Shown: positions 24,872 to 35,048, counted from the first letter of the stretch. The stretch is DNA of 64,000 nucleotides from Oscillospiraceae bacterium (GCA_902787975.1 CADAIP010000002.1:1-64000); one strand, 5' to 3'. Numbers and translations are program-made. The notes: generated by a model from the sequence alone, not told the origin.

Positions 24872-25891
24872 TTACTGCATTTGAAGCGACGGATAAGCGT
24901 TAAGATCCAATGAATCACGCTTGCCGTTAATGAATTCATAGTAACCGCAGGATGCGATCATGGCAGCGTTATCAGTGCAGTATTTGAGTTCAGGATAGTA
25001 AAGCTTAATTCCTTTTGCTTTAGCCTGCTTATCAAACTCTGCTCTTAAGAATGAGTTTGCAGATACACCGCCTGCAAGGCAGAGCTTTTTGATTCCGGTA
25101 TGTTTGCATGCGACCATCGTATTCTTCAGTAATGCTTCTGCAATCGCGTGCTGATAGGATGCCGTGAAATCTCTGATATCTATCTCTTCGCCCTTCTGTC
25201 TTAATCCGTTTATGAGATTTAAAGCCGAAGTCTTAAGACCTGAGAAAGAGAAATCGAGGGTATCACCCATATGGGTTTTGGAGAATACATATCTTGTTAT
25301 ATCTCCCCCCTGTCCTGCTTTATCCATTTTGGGTCCGCCCGGATAACCAAGACCGATTACACGCGCAATCTTATCAATTGCTTCTCCAGCCGCATCGTCT
25401 CTGGTACGGCCCAATACCTTCATGTCAGTATAATCGTCAACGCGGACGATCATGGAATTACCGCCGCTTACGCATAAGCAAAGAAATGGCGGCTCTAATT
25501 CATCAAAGCAAAGATAGTTTGCGGCTATATGACCTTTTAAATGATTTACGCCGACCAGCGGCTTTCCTGATACTTCACATAATCCTTTCGCACATGAAAG
25601 ACCTACGAGCAAGGCACCGACAAGGCCGGGGCCGTATGTAACTGCAACTGCATCAATATCTGATAAAGTAACACCTGCATCAGAAAGTGCCTTTTCGACG
25701 GTCGGGTAAACGGAATCCACATGCATTCTTGATGCAAGCTCAGGTACTACGCCGCCATACTGTTCGTGGAAGTCAGCCTGGGAAGCTATTACGTTGCTCA
25801 GGATAACGCGTCCGTTCTTTACAACGGATGCTGCAGTCTCATCACATGAACTCTCTATTCCGAGTATAAGAATGTCGTCTTCCCTTTTCAT
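24872..25891 (-). CDS. tsaD: tRNA N6-threonylcarbamoyladenosine synthase subunit TsaD
   Basis: 339 residues. With TsaB and TsaE it transfers threonylcarbamoyl to A37 of ANN-reading tRNAs. Start of family pattern LGIESSCDETAASVV, metal-binding NHLKGH (HxxxH), CVSGGNS and GGVSANSFLR are intact. ATG at 25891 is chosen because the upstream gene stops 1 bp before it (TAATATG), giving coupling; an in-frame start further upstream would run deep into that gene. Confidence 0.95.
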   Translation of the reverse strand: MKREDDILILGIESSCDETAASVVKNGRVILSNVIASQADFHEQYGGVVPELASRMHVDSVYPTVEKALSDAGVTLSDIDAVAVTYGPGLVGALLVGLSCAKGLCEVSGKPLVGVNHLKGHIAANYLCFDELEPPFLCLCVSGGNSMIVRVDDYTDMKVLGRTRDDAAGEAIDKIARVIGLGYPGGPKMDKAGQGGDITRYVFSKTHMGDTLDFSFSGLKTSALNLINGLRQKGEEIDIRDFTASYQHAIAEALLKNTMVACKHTGIKKLCLAGGVSANSFLRAEFDKQAKAKGIKLYYPELKYCTDNAAMIASCGYYEFINGKRDSLDLNAYPSLQMQ

Positions 25892-25892
25892 A

Positions 25893-26933
25893 TTAAGCAT
25901 CATCCAATTTATAGTAAGTATTAAGGAAATTGCTGACCGTATCAATATAGAGGTTTTTGTTGATACCGTATTCCTCAAGATAGCCGGAACCTGATACCAT
26001 AACGCTCTTTGTAATACTTGAATTGAGTCTGTTTCTTTCCGAGATAATCTGATCTATCTTATTGGCTCCGATAAACGTATCATGGCCGCCATAAAGAATA
26101 AGCACCGGGATTGGAAGTCTGGCGATCTCAGCCGCAAGGCTTACGTTATCAGCACCGGAAGATACTCTTATGGCATAAGGGACAGAATACTGTGTAATGA
26201 ATCCAAGAGGCTCTTTCTGTACTACTTCAGGTCTAATGTAATCATCAGATTCTTTTGCGGGTGAATCGAGTATCATGCCGATTACATAAGATTTATTAAA
26301 GCCGAGATTACGTATATTCTGGCTGTATTCGGAAAGCGTATTCTCGTTTGCTCCTTCTGGCGGAAGACTTGAATATGCAATAATCGAAGAAGTGCATCCT
26401 GTGCCGATTCCGAAAAGAATAACATTCGTTGTTACAGAGATCTGTCTTACGATCGCAATGGCACCAAGAACGTCCTGCCATTCAAGGTAACCGTAAGTAC
26501 AGATATCACCGCCTGATGTACCTGAATTTCGCTGGTCGAAAAGGAACACATTATAACCGTTGTCGAGCCAGCCTTCGATCATATCGATCATTTCGACGCC
26601 GAAAGGAAGTCTGTTCGATCCTGCATCGTGAACGACGATTATCGTCGATATAGGATTCTTGGTCTTAAAGAACCAGCCCTGCAAAGATGTCTGTCCGTCA
26701 GCAGACTCAAAGCTTGTCGTACTGTATGAAGGAAGAATGTTTGAAGGAACGTTGGTAACCTCATTGCGGTCAATGTTCATCAGTCTGTTAGATGAGAAAA
26801 CCGTAAGCGCAATAAATGAAATGATTACGAGCGCAGCAAAACTTAAGACCAGCGCAAGTCTCATTACAAACGGGCTTCTACGTCTTGAAGTAATACTGCT
26901 GAAGCTGACAAATCCGCTATTGTTTCTGGCCAT
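25893..26933 (-). CDS. membrane-anchored alpha/beta-hydrolase fold protein, catalytic residues lost
   Basis: A 346-residue protein: a cytoplasmic basic head (about 1-24), one transmembrane segment (about 25-46), then an alpha/beta hydrolase fold. The fold is recognisable (IIVVHDAGSNR oxyanion region, FLFDQRNSG, ILYGGHDTFIGA), but the nucleophile elbow reads GIGTG (175-179) with Gly at the Ser position, and the usual GxGH reads GSGY (Tyr318). Only the acid Asp285 remains. It is probably a binding or structural pseudoenzyme exposed outside the membrane. It sits between dut and tsaD and is coupled to tsaD. Confidence 0.8.
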   Translation of the reverse strand: MARNNSGFVSFSSITSRRRSPFVMRLALVLSFAALVIISFIALTVFSSNRLMNIDRNEVTNVPSNILPSYSTTSFESADGQTSLQGWFFKTKNPISTIIVVHDAGSNRLPFGVEMIDMIEGWLDNGYNVFLFDQRNSGTSGGDICTYGYLEWQDVLGAIAIVRQISVTTNVILFGIGTGCTSSIIAYSSLPPEGANENTLSEYSQNIRNLGFNKSYVIGMILDSPAKESDDYIRPEVVQKEPLGFITQYSVPYAIRVSSGADNVSLAAEIARLPIPVLILYGGHDTFIGANKIDQIISERNRLNSSITKSVMVSGSGYLEEYGINKNLYIDTVSNFLNTYYKLDDA

Positions 26934-26939
26934 ATAAAA

Positions 26940-27434
26940 TCAGTTAACTCCGCTCGAACCGAATCCGCCGCCTCTGTCTTCGCCGATTGCCTTAACGTTA
27001 TCTGTCTCTATAAAGTTGCAGTATTCAACTTTGGCTACGACCATCTGTGCGATCCTGTCGCCTTTGCGGATCTTATATGTTCCGTGAATACAGCCCTTGC
27101 TGTCTAATGTCAGAGGTTCTGTAACTTCTTCTTCAACCATGAATGAATCGTTATAAACGATTACATTAACTTCATCCCTGTAACCGCAATCGATAGTGCC
27201 GGGTGCATTAGGGATTCTTAAAGGAGTCTTCAATGAAACACCGCTTCTGGGTCTTATCTGGACTTCGTAACCGTAAGGAATTGCGAGTTTGATGCCAACA
27301 GGCACAAGAGCCGTTCTGCCGGGTTCGATGATTACATCTTCTGCAGCATAAAGATCCATGCCTGCATCACCGTCATGAGCATAAGAAGGAAGCTTGGCAT
27401 CTTCTCTGCACTTTTCGATATGTATATCAATCAT
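26940..27434 (-). CDS. dut: dUTP diphosphatase
   Basis: A 164-residue trimeric-type dUTPase, hydrolysing dUTP to dUMP. All five motifs are visible: DAGMDLYA, PRSGVS, GTIDCGYRDEV, RKGDRIAQMV and the C-terminal RGGGFGSSG. A slightly longer loop (FMVEEEVTEPLTLDSKGCIHGTY) lies between motifs 3 and 4. Overlaps the end of the U32 gene by 8 bp and is followed after 6 bp by the hydrolase-fold gene. Confidence 0.95.
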   Translation of the reverse strand: MIDIHIEKCREDAKLPSYAHDGDAGMDLYAAEDVIIEPGRTALVPVGIKLAIPYGYEVQIRPRSGVSLKTPLRIPNAPGTIDCGYRDEVNVIVYNDSFMVEEEVTEPLTLDSKGCIHGTYKIRKGDRIAQMVVAKVEYCNFIETDNVKAIGEDRGGGFGSSGVN

Positions 27435-29808
27435 CGTTCTTACCTCCCGGTAATATCGTATAGTTGCAGATCACGTCAAATCCCATATCTGCTATAGATT
27501 CAGCATAAGATTCATCAATGAGATTCTTAGCTCTGCCGTAGATCGTGCAGGAGCAGTCCAGAGGATGAGGAATGACCTTAAGATCAGTACCGTCATTTTC
27601 TCTCTTGGGACTCAGTTCATACACGGCATTTCCGTGGCAGAATCCGCAGGGACGCTGATTTCTACCTGCTGCACAGAAATCAGACTGCATCCACGGTATC
27701 ATTCCGTCAGCATGAAGTATAAGTTTTCTGGGCTTTTCTCCGATATCGAAAACCTCAGTTAGGTCTCTTATGTTCTGGAGAAGATCATCAGCACTTACCT
27801 CATAAGACGGCATTACCGCATCTGCATATTCGAATGCATAAGAAAGCGATTTGCTGCTGTAAATGTTTGTGCCTGCTGAAGCATAATGTTCAAGTCCGTC
27901 TTTTAAGAACTTGCGGTCAGTGAAAAGTCTTGAAGACATAACTGCCTTAAATCCGTCACCCAAATCCACCTTAAGCAATGCGATAACGTAATCGATTATC
28001 TTATTTAACTTATCATGATGGAAATCAGGAAGCATAAGAACGAGTTCTGCACCCTGGTCTCTTACGAATTCAATAGTTCTGGCATAAATTTCAGGATCTG
28101 CAAGATCGTAGATGCTGAAAGCATAGATGTCAGCGCCTTCTTCAAGAATATCCTCGTTTAATCTTAAAACGGGATATGTGTACATATTCTTTATCTCACC
28201 TGATCTCTCGGTCTGCTCGCCGAAGAACTCTGAATCATTAACATAATCAAGACCATGCTTCTTCTTGAATGAATTAACGACATCAACTTCCAATACAGTA
28301 AGCAGATCACGTCTTAAGGAATTGATTATGCTGACAGGACAATAGAATTCATCATTGCCTTCAAAATCAACGGATTCGACCATAAAAGGAGTATCAAGAG
28401 TCTTGGATAACTGCTCAATGATCCTGTCCTTATCAAGTGCTCTGCCGTCGTAATCTTCAGGAATTGCTACCTTTGATTCAGATGAGATCTTTACTGCAAT
28501 ACCGTCTGCTACTACTGCTTTTGCAATGATCTCTGAGCCGTTATTGTTAAGAACGATCCTTACAGGTGTTCTTCTAAATTCCTGCTTCGGAATGGAAATC
28601 TCATGATTCATCAGGAATACTTCATAACCCGGTTTAAGTTTCTTTATCATGTCCGGATGAAGTCCCTTAAGAGCAAGACCATTAAGATTTGTGTTGGTCT
28701 TACCTACCGGGAAAGAACAGAGCTCTCTTGCGTTATCTCTTATGGAGATATAATCGCCTTTCTGAGGCTCCATGGCGCCGTTCTTGATGCCGACAGTAAC
28801 AATTCCTTCCCTTGCATCCAGACGGCTTATACGGCCAATTCTGACGCCATATTTGCCCGGATATTCTCCGGAGAGAAGTTTATCGTCCTTGCTGCCGCTT
28901 AAGTACTGGGATGTAAATGCACCGCCCCTGTTAAAGTTAACCAGAAGTTCGTACTTGATCTCCTTAAGAAGATCGCTGTTAAGGTTGCCTTCATAATAAG
29001 CATCGATCATTCTGCGGTAGCAGTAAACGGCAGATCTGACATAATTGGCATCGCGCATACGGCCTTCGATCTTAAGGCTCTTAACGCCGCTCTTAATGAG
29101 TCTTTCAAGATACTCGGAAACATCTCTGTCTTTAGGTGAAAGGAGATGTCCGTCCTTAAGCTTTAATCCGTCATTGAAAAGTGAATACTCTTCCCTGCAC
29201 GGCTGGGCACATGAACCTCTGTTACCGGATCTTGTGCCGCTTCTGTTCATTGCTGAGAAAAGGCAGAGACCTGATGCGCAAACGCAAACTGCACCATGAG
29301 CAAATACTTCAGTCTCAAGTCCGTAGCCTGAAGCTATCTTTGTTCTTGTCTCAATCTCATCACAGGATAATTCTCTTGGGAGAACGACTCTGTTGGCGCC
29401 TATCTCTGAAATCTTCTTGAATTCATCTGCAGAATAGACATTCATCTGCGTGCTGCAATTGATTATTACGTCAGGAAAATCAGATGAAAGCTTTTTAAGT
29501 ACGGCAAGATCCTGAACTATAAGGCCGTCCACACCGATGTTTACGGCTTCTGCAATCGTAGGATAGAACAACTCAAATTCAGAGTCGCTCATAAGAGTGT
29601 TTACCGCAAGGAATACTTTTGCGGACCTTGCATGCGCATAGTCCACGCCTTCTTCCAGTTCATCAAGCGTAAAGTTATCTGCTCCCGCTCTTGCGGAATA
29701 TTCTTTTAATCCGAGATATACGGAATCGGCTCCAGTATCAACGGCAACTTTAAGTATCTCAAGGTTGCCTGAAGGTGCCAGTAGTTCAATTCGATTTTTT
29801 GTCATCAC
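27427..29808 (-). CDS. peptidase U32-family protein (collagenase-like / tRNA or rRNA hydroxylation type)
   Basis: 793 residues. N-terminal U32 domain: IELLAPSGNLEILKVAVDTGADSVYLG, the core HGAVCVCASGLCLFSAMNRSGTRSGNRGSCAQPCR with its Cys cluster, and LKIEGRMRDANYVRSAV. A long C-terminal half follows, with another Cys group (FCAAGRNQRPCGFCHG). Enterobacterial relatives hydroxylate tRNA U34 (TrhP) or 23S rRNA C2501 (RlhA); others are called collagenases. The Cys pattern fits an iron-sulfur RNA-modifying role better than a secreted protease; there is no signal peptide. Overlaps the ZapA-like gene by 23 bp. Confidence 0.88.
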   Translation of the reverse strand: MMTKNRIELLAPSGNLEILKVAVDTGADSVYLGLKEYSARAGADNFTLDELEEGVDYAHARSAKVFLAVNTLMSDSEFELFYPTIAEAVNIGVDGLIVQDLAVLKKLSSDFPDVIINCSTQMNVYSADEFKKISEIGANRVVLPRELSCDEIETRTKIASGYGLETEVFAHGAVCVCASGLCLFSAMNRSGTRSGNRGSCAQPCREEYSLFNDGLKLKDGHLLSPKDRDVSEYLERLIKSGVKSLKIEGRMRDANYVRSAVYCYRRMIDAYYEGNLNSDLLKEIKYELLVNFNRGGAFTSQYLSGSKDDKLLSGEYPGKYGVRIGRISRLDAREGIVTVGIKNGAMEPQKGDYISIRDNARELCSFPVGKTNTNLNGLALKGLHPDMIKKLKPGYEVFLMNHEISIPKQEFRRTPVRIVLNNNGSEIIAKAVVADGIAVKISSESKVAIPEDYDGRALDKDRIIEQLSKTLDTPFMVESVDFEGNDEFYCPVSIINSLRRDLLTVLEVDVVNSFKKKHGLDYVNDSEFFGEQTERSGEIKNMYTYPVLRLNEDILEEGADIYAFSIYDLADPEIYARTIEFVRDQGAELVLMLPDFHHDKLNKIIDYVIALLKVDLGDGFKAVMSSRLFTDRKFLKDGLEHYASAGTNIYSSKSLSYAFEYADAVMPSYEVSADDLLQNIRDLTEVFDIGEKPRKLILHADGMIPWMQSDFCAAGRNQRPCGFCHGNAVYELSPKRENDGTDLKVIPHPLDCSCTIYGRAKNLIDESYAESIADMGFDVICNYTILPGGKNDD

Positions 29809-30376
29809 TATTCTTTAAATGCTCGAATAATCCTGAGCTTACCTTGTTTGCGAGTTCCTCCATGGGAGTAGGCTCAATGTCAGCTCTTCTCTCTTCTGCA
29901 TACTGTGTGGCCTTTGCCCTGTAATATGTGAGCTCTGTCTTGAGTGCATTGTTCTCAGCTCTTAATGAGATGATCTGGTCACAAGCCTCGAAAAGTGAGA
30001 GTATCGCAGTCTTATTCGTTGCTATATATGGATTGTTATTCTTTGTGTCGTTGTAGATCTCATCAGCAAGCTCACCGACTTTCTTGATACGGTCATATCC
30101 TGCATCGTCGCTTCTTACGACATACTGGATACCGCCGATCGTGATCTGTGCGCTCTGCTCCTTGGATCCTTCCTCTTCTTCCTGCTTAGCCTTTGAGCGG
30201 GCTCTGATCTTATCTTCTAATGTCATGAGCTTTTTCTCGGTGACGGTCTTAGCCTTGATCTCACCTTTATAGAGCTGCTTATATTCGACAATTGCGGGTG
30301 CATCATCTTTCTTACCCTTACGCTTGTAAGAGCCGTCAGAATATTTGCCAAGTAAGCTGGCATTGGATTTTCTCAT
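29786..30376 (-). CDS. zapA: ZapA-like cell division protein with N-terminal extension
   Basis: 196 residues. The ZapA domain is at about 77-150 (ITIGGIQYVVRSDDAGYDRIKKVGELADEIYN, then a long coiled-coil helix LFEACDQIISLRAENNALKTELTYY). ZapA binds FtsZ and bundles protofilaments. Usual ZapA is about 90-130 residues; here an unusual basic and acidic N-terminal extension of about 75 residues (RKSNASLLGKYSDGSYKRKGKK...) and a short tail are added. Located directly upstream of the U32 gene, an arrangement common in Clostridia. Confidence 0.82.
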   Translation of the reverse strand: MRKSNASLLGKYSDGSYKRKGKKDDAPAIVEYKQLYKGEIKAKTVTEKKLMTLEDKIRARSKAKQEEEEGSKEQSAQITIGGIQYVVRSDDAGYDRIKKVGELADEIYNDTKNNNPYIATNKTAILSLFEACDQIISLRAENNALKTELTYYRAKATQYAEERRADIEPTPMEELANKVSSGLFEHLKNSDDKKSN

Positions 30377-30436
30377 TTAATGTACCCTCGCTTTAATTAG
30401 AAGATATTTAATTATAACACTATTCGCTTTAATGCT

Positions 30437-31240
30437 TTAGTTATTGCAAAGTTGAACATACAGCTTTGCAAATTCGTCCGGCCTTAGCTCCTCTGCCCTG
30501 GCATTTTCGCTTATGCCTACTTTACCGAATGCTTCATTGACTGAATCAGATGATGCAAACGAAGCAAGGTTCTTCTTAAGCATCTTTCTTCTCATTGAAA
30601 AGCATGCGTTTAGGAACTTAACGAAATCCGCAGAAAGAATATCGGCTGATTCCGTTCTCGAAAAGCTTATTACGGCAGATGTCGTTCTGGGCTGCGGAAC
30701 AAAAGCCGTGTGCGGAACTTTGAACTCATAAGTATACTTGCCGTAAAGAGAACAAAGTATCGCCAAAGGTCCGTACTGCTTTGTGTTAGGACCGCAGTCG
30801 ATCCTTGCTATTGCCTCATCTTCAACCATAAATACCATTTTGCGTGCTCTGGAATACTCACCGAAAAGCTTCTTCATGATGTCCGTCATGACATAGTAAG
30901 GAATGTTGCTTACAACTACTTCAGGCTTATCCGTGCAATCGTATTTAAGGAAATCACAATTAACGATCTCAGCGTTTGTGATGTTCTCTTTAAGATATCC
31001 TGCAAGGCCTCTGTCGATCTCTACACATGTCAGATGAGAAGTCTTATCTGATATAGGATAAGTAATGCTTCCAAGGCCGGGGCCTATCTCAAGCACACTG
31101 GTCTCCCCTTCCAATTCACAAAGAGAAACTATGTCGGAAATAATTGTCTCATCACAAAGGAAATTCTGCCCGAATTTCGATTGGGGCAGAATTCCTTCTG
31201 ATTGCATTATCTCTTTAATAGTCTCTCTGTTCATTATCAC
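30437..31240 (-). CDS. rsmA: 16S rRNA dimethyladenosine transferase
   Basis: 267 residues from GTG 31240, or 265 from ATG 31234. RsmA (KsgA) dimethylates A1518/A1519 of 16S rRNA using SAM. Motifs: FGQNFLCDE, LEIGPGLGSIT (SAM site), VEIDRGL and the catalytic NIPYY. GTG at 31240 would overlap the purL stop as GTGA; the ATG 6 bp later is equally plausible. No good ribosome site is seen for either. Confidence 0.93.
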   Translation of the reverse strand: MIMNRETIKEIMQSEGILPQSKFGQNFLCDETIISDIVSLCELEGETSVLEIGPGLGSITYPISDKTSHLTCVEIDRGLAGYLKENITNAEIVNCDFLKYDCTDKPEVVVSNIPYYVMTDIMKKLFGEYSRARKMVFMVEDEAIARIDCGPNTKQYGPLAILCSLYGKYTYEFKVPHTAFVPQPRTTSAVISFSRTESADILSADFVKFLNACFSMRRKMLKKNLASFASSDSVNEAFGKVGISENARAEELRPDEFAKLYVQLCNN

Positions 31241-34200
31241 AGGAAGTACTGTACGCCTGATTCAAAGATCTTCTGGTACTTGTTGCCGGGGATGTTCTTT
31301 GTAAGGTCTGACTCATATCTTTCTGTATGGCCCATCTTACCGAGTACACGTCCGTCGGGTGAAGTGATACCTTCGATAGCGCAGATAGAACCGTTGGGGT
31401 TGAACTGTGTATCGGATGCATAGTTACCGTCAAGATCAACATAGCATGTAGCGATCTGGCCGTTAGCTGCGAGCTTTCTTACGAGCTCTTCAGAAGCTAC
31501 GAACTTACCTTCACCGTGAGAGATCGGGATCTCATAGATCTCACCGGGATTGCAGAGTGAGAGCCAGGGGCTCTTGTTTGTCATGATCTTTGTTCTTGAG
31601 TAAACATTCTGGTGTCTGCCGATGTTATTAAATGTAAGCGTCGGGCTCTCAGGTGTCATGTCGCAGATCTTGCCGAAAGGAACGAGACCTAACTTGATCA
31701 AGGCCTGGAAACCGTTGCAGATACCGAGCGCAAGACCGTCCCTGTTATCAAGGAGATCGGAGATAGCATCAGCAATGCCGCTGTTTCTCAAAGATGCTGT
31801 GATGAACTTACCGGAACCTTCAGGTTCGTCACCGGCAGAGAAACCGCCCGGGATCATCATGATGTTTGCTTCACGGATCTTTGCAGCAAGTTCAGCGAAT
31901 GATTCATTAATATCATTCTGGTTTCTGTTCCTTACTACGAAGATCTCAGCTTCAGCGCCAGCTCTCTCGAAAGCTCTTGCAGAATCGATCTCACAGTTGT
32001 TGCCCGGGAATACGGGGATGATTACCTTCGGCTTAGCACCCTTAAGCACGCCGGGAGCAGCCTTGATAGCCTTGCCTTCTGTATATACTTCGATCTCGAA
32101 AGGCATTTCAGCTGACTTGGATACTGTCGGGAAGATCCTCTCGAGCTTGCCTTCATATGCTTCAAGAGCATCCTTGCCTGAAAGTGTGCTTCCTGCGTAT
32201 GTGAAATCGCCAGTATCGTTTGTTGTACCGAGGAACTTACCGCCTGCCATCTCAACCTTATCAACTGCATTACCGTCGTTAGGGATAGCTACGATGATCG
32301 ATGCAAGGCTCTTGGAGAAGAGATCTGCTTCTGTGAGCTTTTCGGAGAAATCGAATCCGAGCTTGTTACCGAAGCACATCTGTGCAACTCTTGCGGCAAC
32401 ACCTGCGCTTCTTACTACAGCAGCATTCTTGATCTCACCTCTGTCGATGAGTTCCTTTACAGCCTTGATGACTCTTAATACATGAACTTTCTTGTAAGAT
32501 CCCTTACCGTCTCTTGCACACTTGATGAGATAGAGCTTCTGGCCCTTGCCTGTAAGTGTAGCGGTAATTACCTTATCTGTAGTTGTCATGCCTACTGCGA
32601 AAGATACGAGCGTCGGAGGTACATGGATATCATTGAATGTACCGGACATTGAGTCCTTTCCGCCGATAGCTGCCGTACCGAAGTCGAGCTGTGCTTTGTA
32701 TGCACCGAGAAGTGCAGCAAGAGGCTTACCCCAGGATTCAGCACCTGTCATTCTCTCAAAATATTCCTGGAATGTGAGTCTTGCCTTTAGAGGATCAACA
32801 CCCATAGCAAGGAGCTTGAGCAAAGACTCAACTACAGAATGATAAGCACCTGCATAAGGATTCCATTCAGTGTAGTAAGGATCAAAGCCATATGTCATAA
32901 CTGAGCAGTCATGTGTTGTACCGTGATCGAGCGGGATCTTTGCAGCCATACCTTCCTCGGGTGAATTCTGCATCTTACCGCCGTAAGGCCAAACGACTGT
33001 AGCAGCTCCGATCGAAGAGTCGAATCTCTGGATAAGACCCTTTCTTGAAGCGCCTTCGAGTGAATTAAGTGTTCCCTTAAGGCTTTCGGCAAAATTGCCG
33101 GCTGCAAATCCTGTAGCAGGTGTATCAAGGAAGTCGCCTGTGCCCTGAGGTACAACGTCTGCTTCAGCATACTGTGTAGCACCGTTTGTATCGATGAAAG
33201 ATCTCGGGAGGTCAACAATCGTGTTGCCGTTCCATACCATCTTCATGACGGGCTCAGCTGTAACCTCGGCAACTACCGTTGCTTCAAGGTTTTCCTTGGC
33301 AGCAGCTGCCATAAACTTATCAAGATCATCAGGATGAACAACAACTGCCATTCTTTCCTGTGACTCAGAGATCGCGATCTCTGTGCCGTCAAGACCGTCG
33401 TACTTCTTAGGAACTGCATCAAGGTTGATCTTAAGACCTTCTGCAAGCTCGCCGATGGCAACGGAAACACCGCCTGCACCGAAGTCATTACATCTGATGA
33501 TGAGTCTTGTAACTTCAGGATCTCTGAAGAGTCTCTGGAGCTTTCTTTCTGTAGGAGGATTACCCTTCTGAACTTCAGAACCGCATGTAACAACGGACTG
33601 TGTATCGTGAGCCTTGGATGAACCTGTAGCGCCGCCGATACCGTCACGGCCTGTTCTGCCGCCGAGGAGTACAACGATGTCTCCTGCCTGAGGTCTTTCT
33701 CTTACGATATTTGAAGCAGGAGCAGCACCTACAACGGCACCGATCTCCATTCTCTTAGCAACATAACCGGGATGGTAAATTTCATCAACCAAACCTGTTG
33801 CAAGACCGATCTGGTTACCATATGAAGAATATCCTGCAGCTGCAGTACGGACAAGCTTCTTCTGTGAGAGCTTACCCTTGAGTGTAATTTCAACTGGAAC
33901 TGTAGGATCGCCTGCACCTGTTACACGCATTGCCTGATATACGAATGATCTGCCTGAAAGAGGATCACGGATAGCGCCGCCCAAGCATGTGGCAGCACCA
34001 CCGAAAGGTTCGATCTCAGTAGGATGGTTATGTGTCTCGTTCTTGAACATAAAGATATAATCTTCAGGCTTGCCGTCAACTTCGATCCTTACCTTAATGG
34101 AACATGCATTGATCTCCTCAGATTCATCAAGATCGTCGAGCTTTCCGTCTTTCTTGAGCTTCTTGCCTGCAAGAGTAGCAATGTCCATGAGACAAACAGG

Positions 34201-35022
34201 CTTTTTGGAGATTCTGTCTCCGTAAACTTCTTCTCTGTCGGAGAGATAGCCCTCATAAGCAGCCTTGATCTCTGCCGTGAGTTCATCATCACCTTCGAAC
34301 TTGATATCTGTAAGATTAGTAAGGAATGTTGTATGACGGCAGTGGTCTGACCAGTATGTGTCAAGAACCCTGATCTCTGTAACTGTGGGAACTCTTCCCT
34401 GCTCTTTGAAGAAATCCTGAACGAACTTGATGTCAGCAAAGCTCATTGCAAGGCCCATAGTCTTTCTCAAAGCTTCAAGCTCATCATCGGACATTTCAAG
34501 GAAGCCTTCAACATTGGCAACTTTTGTCGGAATATCATATTTATCGATAAGAGTGGAAGGCTTTTCAGCAGAAGCTTCTCTGGCTTCAACGGGGTTGATA
34601 AGGTAACCCTTGATCTTCTCCTTCTCTTCTTCTGATACAGAACCATAGAAAGCAATGATCCTTGCACACTTTACGATAGGTCTTTCCTTGGCAGTCATGA
34701 ACTGGATACACTGAGCTGCTGAATCTGCTCTCTGGTCGTACTGACCGGGCAAAGACTCGACGATGAGCACGTAAGCCGCATCACTTAAGTCGACAGTCTC
34801 ATCGTAAAGGATATCAACCGGCGGTTCGCTGAATACAACAGGCTTTGCGTTATCGAACTCTTCATCGGTTACGCCTGATACGTCGTAACGGTTGATAACA
34901 CGGACCTTTTCGATGCCGGATACGTTAAGATCGTATTTAACATCGTGAAGGATTCCGCCTGCTTCAACATTGAAGCCTTCTTTCTTTTCGGACAGTACTC
35001 GTCTTACATCATTTTCGTTCAT
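31237..35022 (-). CDS. purL: phosphoribosylformylglycinamidine synthase, single-chain
   Basis: A 1261-residue purine enzyme converting FGAR, glutamine and ATP to FGAM. This is the large single-chain form (N-terminal, synthase and glutaminase parts fused) rather than the PurS/PurL/PurQ set of Bacillus. Visible: DTYWSDHCRHTTF and TEIEPFGGAATCLGGAIRDPL in the synthase part. The glutaminase is at about 1000-1261: FPGNNCEIDSARAFERAGAE, GGFSAGDEP, nucleophile Cys in ALGICNGFQ, and the later His in ISHGEGKF. Start ATG with AGGAGAAAC upstream. No other pur genes lie nearby. Confidence 0.96.
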   Translation of the reverse strand: MNENDVRRVLSEKKEGFNVEAGGILHDVKYDLNVSGIEKVRVINRYDVSGVTDEEFDNAKPVVFSEPPVDILYDETVDLSDAAYVLIVESLPGQYDQRADSAAQCIQFMTAKERPIVKCARIIAFYGSVSEEEKEKIKGYLINPVEAREASAEKPSTLIDKYDIPTKVANVEGFLEMSDDELEALRKTMGLAMSFADIKFVQDFFKEQGRVPTVTEIRVLDTYWSDHCRHTTFLTNLTDIKFEGDDELTAEIKAAYEGYLSDREEVYGDRISKKPVCLMDIATLAGKKLKKDGKLDDLDESEEINACSIKVRIEVDGKPEDYIFMFKNETHNHPTEIEPFGGAATCLGGAIRDPLSGRSFVYQAMRVTGAGDPTVPVEITLKGKLSQKKLVRTAAAGYSSYGNQIGLATGLVDEIYHPGYVAKRMEIGAVVGAAPASNIVRERPQAGDIVVLLGGRTGRDGIGGATGSSKAHDTQSVVTCGSEVQKGNPPTERKLQRLFRDPEVTRLIIRCNDFGAGGVSVAIGELAEGLKINLDAVPKKYDGLDGTEIAISESQERMAVVVHPDDLDKFMAAAAKENLEATVVAEVTAEPVMKMVWNGNTIVDLPRSFIDTNGATQYAEADVVPQGTGDFLDTPATGFAAGNFAESLKGTLNSLEGASRKGLIQRFDSSIGAATVVWPYGGKMQNSPEEGMAAKIPLDHGTTHDCSVMTYGFDPYYTEWNPYAGAYHSVVESLLKLLAMGVDPLKARLTFQEYFERMTGAESWGKPLAALLGAYKAQLDFGTAAIGGKDSMSGTFNDIHVPPTLVSFAVGMTTTDKVITATLTGKGQKLYLIKCARDGKGSYKKVHVLRVIKAVKELIDRGEIKNAAVVRSAGVAARVAQMCFGNKLGFDFSEKLTEADLFSKSLASIIVAIPNDGNAVDKVEMAGGKFLGTTNDTGDFTYAGSTLSGKDALEAYEGKLERIFPTVSKSAEMPFEIEVYTEGKAIKAAPGVLKGAKPKVIIPVFPGNNCEIDSARAFERAGAEAEIFVVRNRNQNDINESFAELAAKIREANIMMIPGGFSAGDEPEGSGKFITASLRNSGIADAISDLLDNRDGLALGICNGFQALIKLGLVPFGKICDMTPESPTLTFNNIGRHQNVYSRTKIMTNKSPWLSLCNPGEIYEIPISHGEGKFVASEELVRKLAANGQIATCYVDLDGNYASDTQFNPNGSICAIEGITSPDGRVLGKMGHTERYESDLTKNIPGNKYQKIFESGVQYFL

Positions 35023-35048
35023 AAGGTTTCTCCTATGTAGAAATTTAA

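Noticed and set aside
31622..32485. Long plus-strand reading frame opposite purL
   Set aside because: It is a shadow of purL codon bias; no ribosome site or recognisable protein pattern.
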